Assembly: GCA_013214275.1 (NCBI GenBank)
Contig: JABSPP010000006.1
Span: 1 to 24,924, forward strand
Direction of reading: 5' to 3'
DNA length: 24,924 nucleotides
Source: Flavobacteriaceae bacterium
GTDB lineage: Bacteria > Bacteroidota > Bacteroidia > Flavobacteriales > Flavobacteriaceae
Shown here: positions 24,762 to 24,924 of the stretch, one piece after another
How positions within the stretch are numbered: position 1 is the stretch's first letter
Layout: every line of letters begins with the position of its first letter
Position numbers and translations under genes: made by a program
The notes under the pieces: model-generated
Databases searched by the model: none
What the model was told of the DNA's origin: nothing
Seen by the model: the letters and a program-made list of their open reading frames with translations, nothing else

Positions 24762-24924
24762 GTAACTATCCAGTCGCTTTTACACTAGGGATTTCGACGA
24801 TATTTTTGATGGCCTCAAAAACGGGTTGTCCATTTTTGATAGCTGTATCTACAATGGAACGCAGTATGGCAAATTCTTGTTGAAGCGATTTGAACTGCCC
24901 TGATATTTTCATTTTTACTTTGAT
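24762..24924. mobile_element. End of an IS66-family insertion element (continues off the right edge)
   Basis: The terminal sequence reads GTAACTATCCAGTCGC from 24762 inward, starting with the GTAA typical of IS66-family inverted repeats. The transposase frame ends within this terminus. The 8 bp outside (24754-24761) would be the target-site duplication; the other end is not in the window, so this cannot be tested here. Confidence 0.6.
24766..24924 (-). CDS. IS66-family transposase (TnpC), C-terminal 52 residues
   Basis: The minus-strand frame enters from the right edge and ends at TAG 24766-24768. It reads VKMKISGQFKSLQQEFAIL, RSIVDTAIKNGQPVFEAI and a short tail. The order K(I/V)SG-x-F-(K/R)S, then (L/I)RS and xKNG, is typical of the end of IS66 TnpC proteins. 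The DDE catalytic core lies outside the window, so activity cannot be judged. Confidence 0.7.
   Translation of the reverse strand: MKVKMKISGQFKSLQQEFAILRSIVDTAIKNGQPVFEAIKNIVEIPSVKATG

Overview
The window looks like a chromosomal segment of a marine-type Flavobacteriia (Bacteroidota) genome. The grounds are: AT-rich coding sequence; no Shine-Dalgarno pattern; repeated matches to the Bacteroidota promoter (TTG, 16-21 nt, TAnnTTTG); type-3 ProRS; a CarboxypepD_reg/TonB receptor; the flavobacterial exosortase XrtF with its partner; an OmpP1/FadL-like porin; an HYC_CC_PP protein; and the order purH-mreB-mreC-mreD-mrdA-rodA. Genus and species cannot be named from sequence reading alone.

Layout. 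1-265 (minus): the N-terminal 88 residues of a GC-richer protein that looks like an eCIS-core (DUF4157) protein, running off the left edge. 266-913: no convincing gene, but hairpin-rich DNA and a terminator-like hairpin. 914-3237 (minus): purM then prfA. 3487-4497 (plus): a eukaryotic-type glutamine synthetase, separated by a bidirectional terminator from a CaCA Na+/Ca2+ exchanger (4549-5484, minus). 5580-6200: a scar made of a short bipartite repeat abutting a truncated IS110 transposase. 6267-8844 (minus): an OmpP1/FadL-type outer-membrane protein and an unusual Gly/Trp- and Arg/Ser-rich lipoprotein. 8908-11017 (plus): proS, then tRNA-Glu and rpsT. 11021-18374 (minus): the rod-shape/elongasome operon rodA, mrdA, mreD, mreC, mreB behind purH. 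18788-19261 (minus): a GAF-domain protein of the free methionine sulfoxide reductase type. 19320-20293 (plus): xrtF and its associated membrane protein. 20335-24156 (plus): a probable metal-handling unit (HYC_CC_PP protein, TonB receptor, HMA protein, lipoprotein), the last gene split by a -1 frameshift at A AAA AAG. 24195-24924 (minus): the C-terminal end of a large plug-domain protein, cut by an IS66-family element that runs off the right edge.

How the genes fit together. Most are housekeeping: purine synthesis (purM, purH), translation (prfA, proS, tRNA-Glu, rpsT), nitrogen assimilation (glutamine synthetase) and peptidoglycan elongation (MreBCD, PBP2, RodA). The accessory content lies at the two edges and in the 5.6-6.1 kb scar, where mobile elements have cut genes.

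The places most worth a second look are the left-edge eCIS-like gene with its abrupt base-composition change, the lipoprotein with a canonical slippery heptamer exactly where its two frames join, and the four-gene Cys/His-rich metal cluster. I found no CRISPR array, replication origin, prophage or complete novel defence system in the window.
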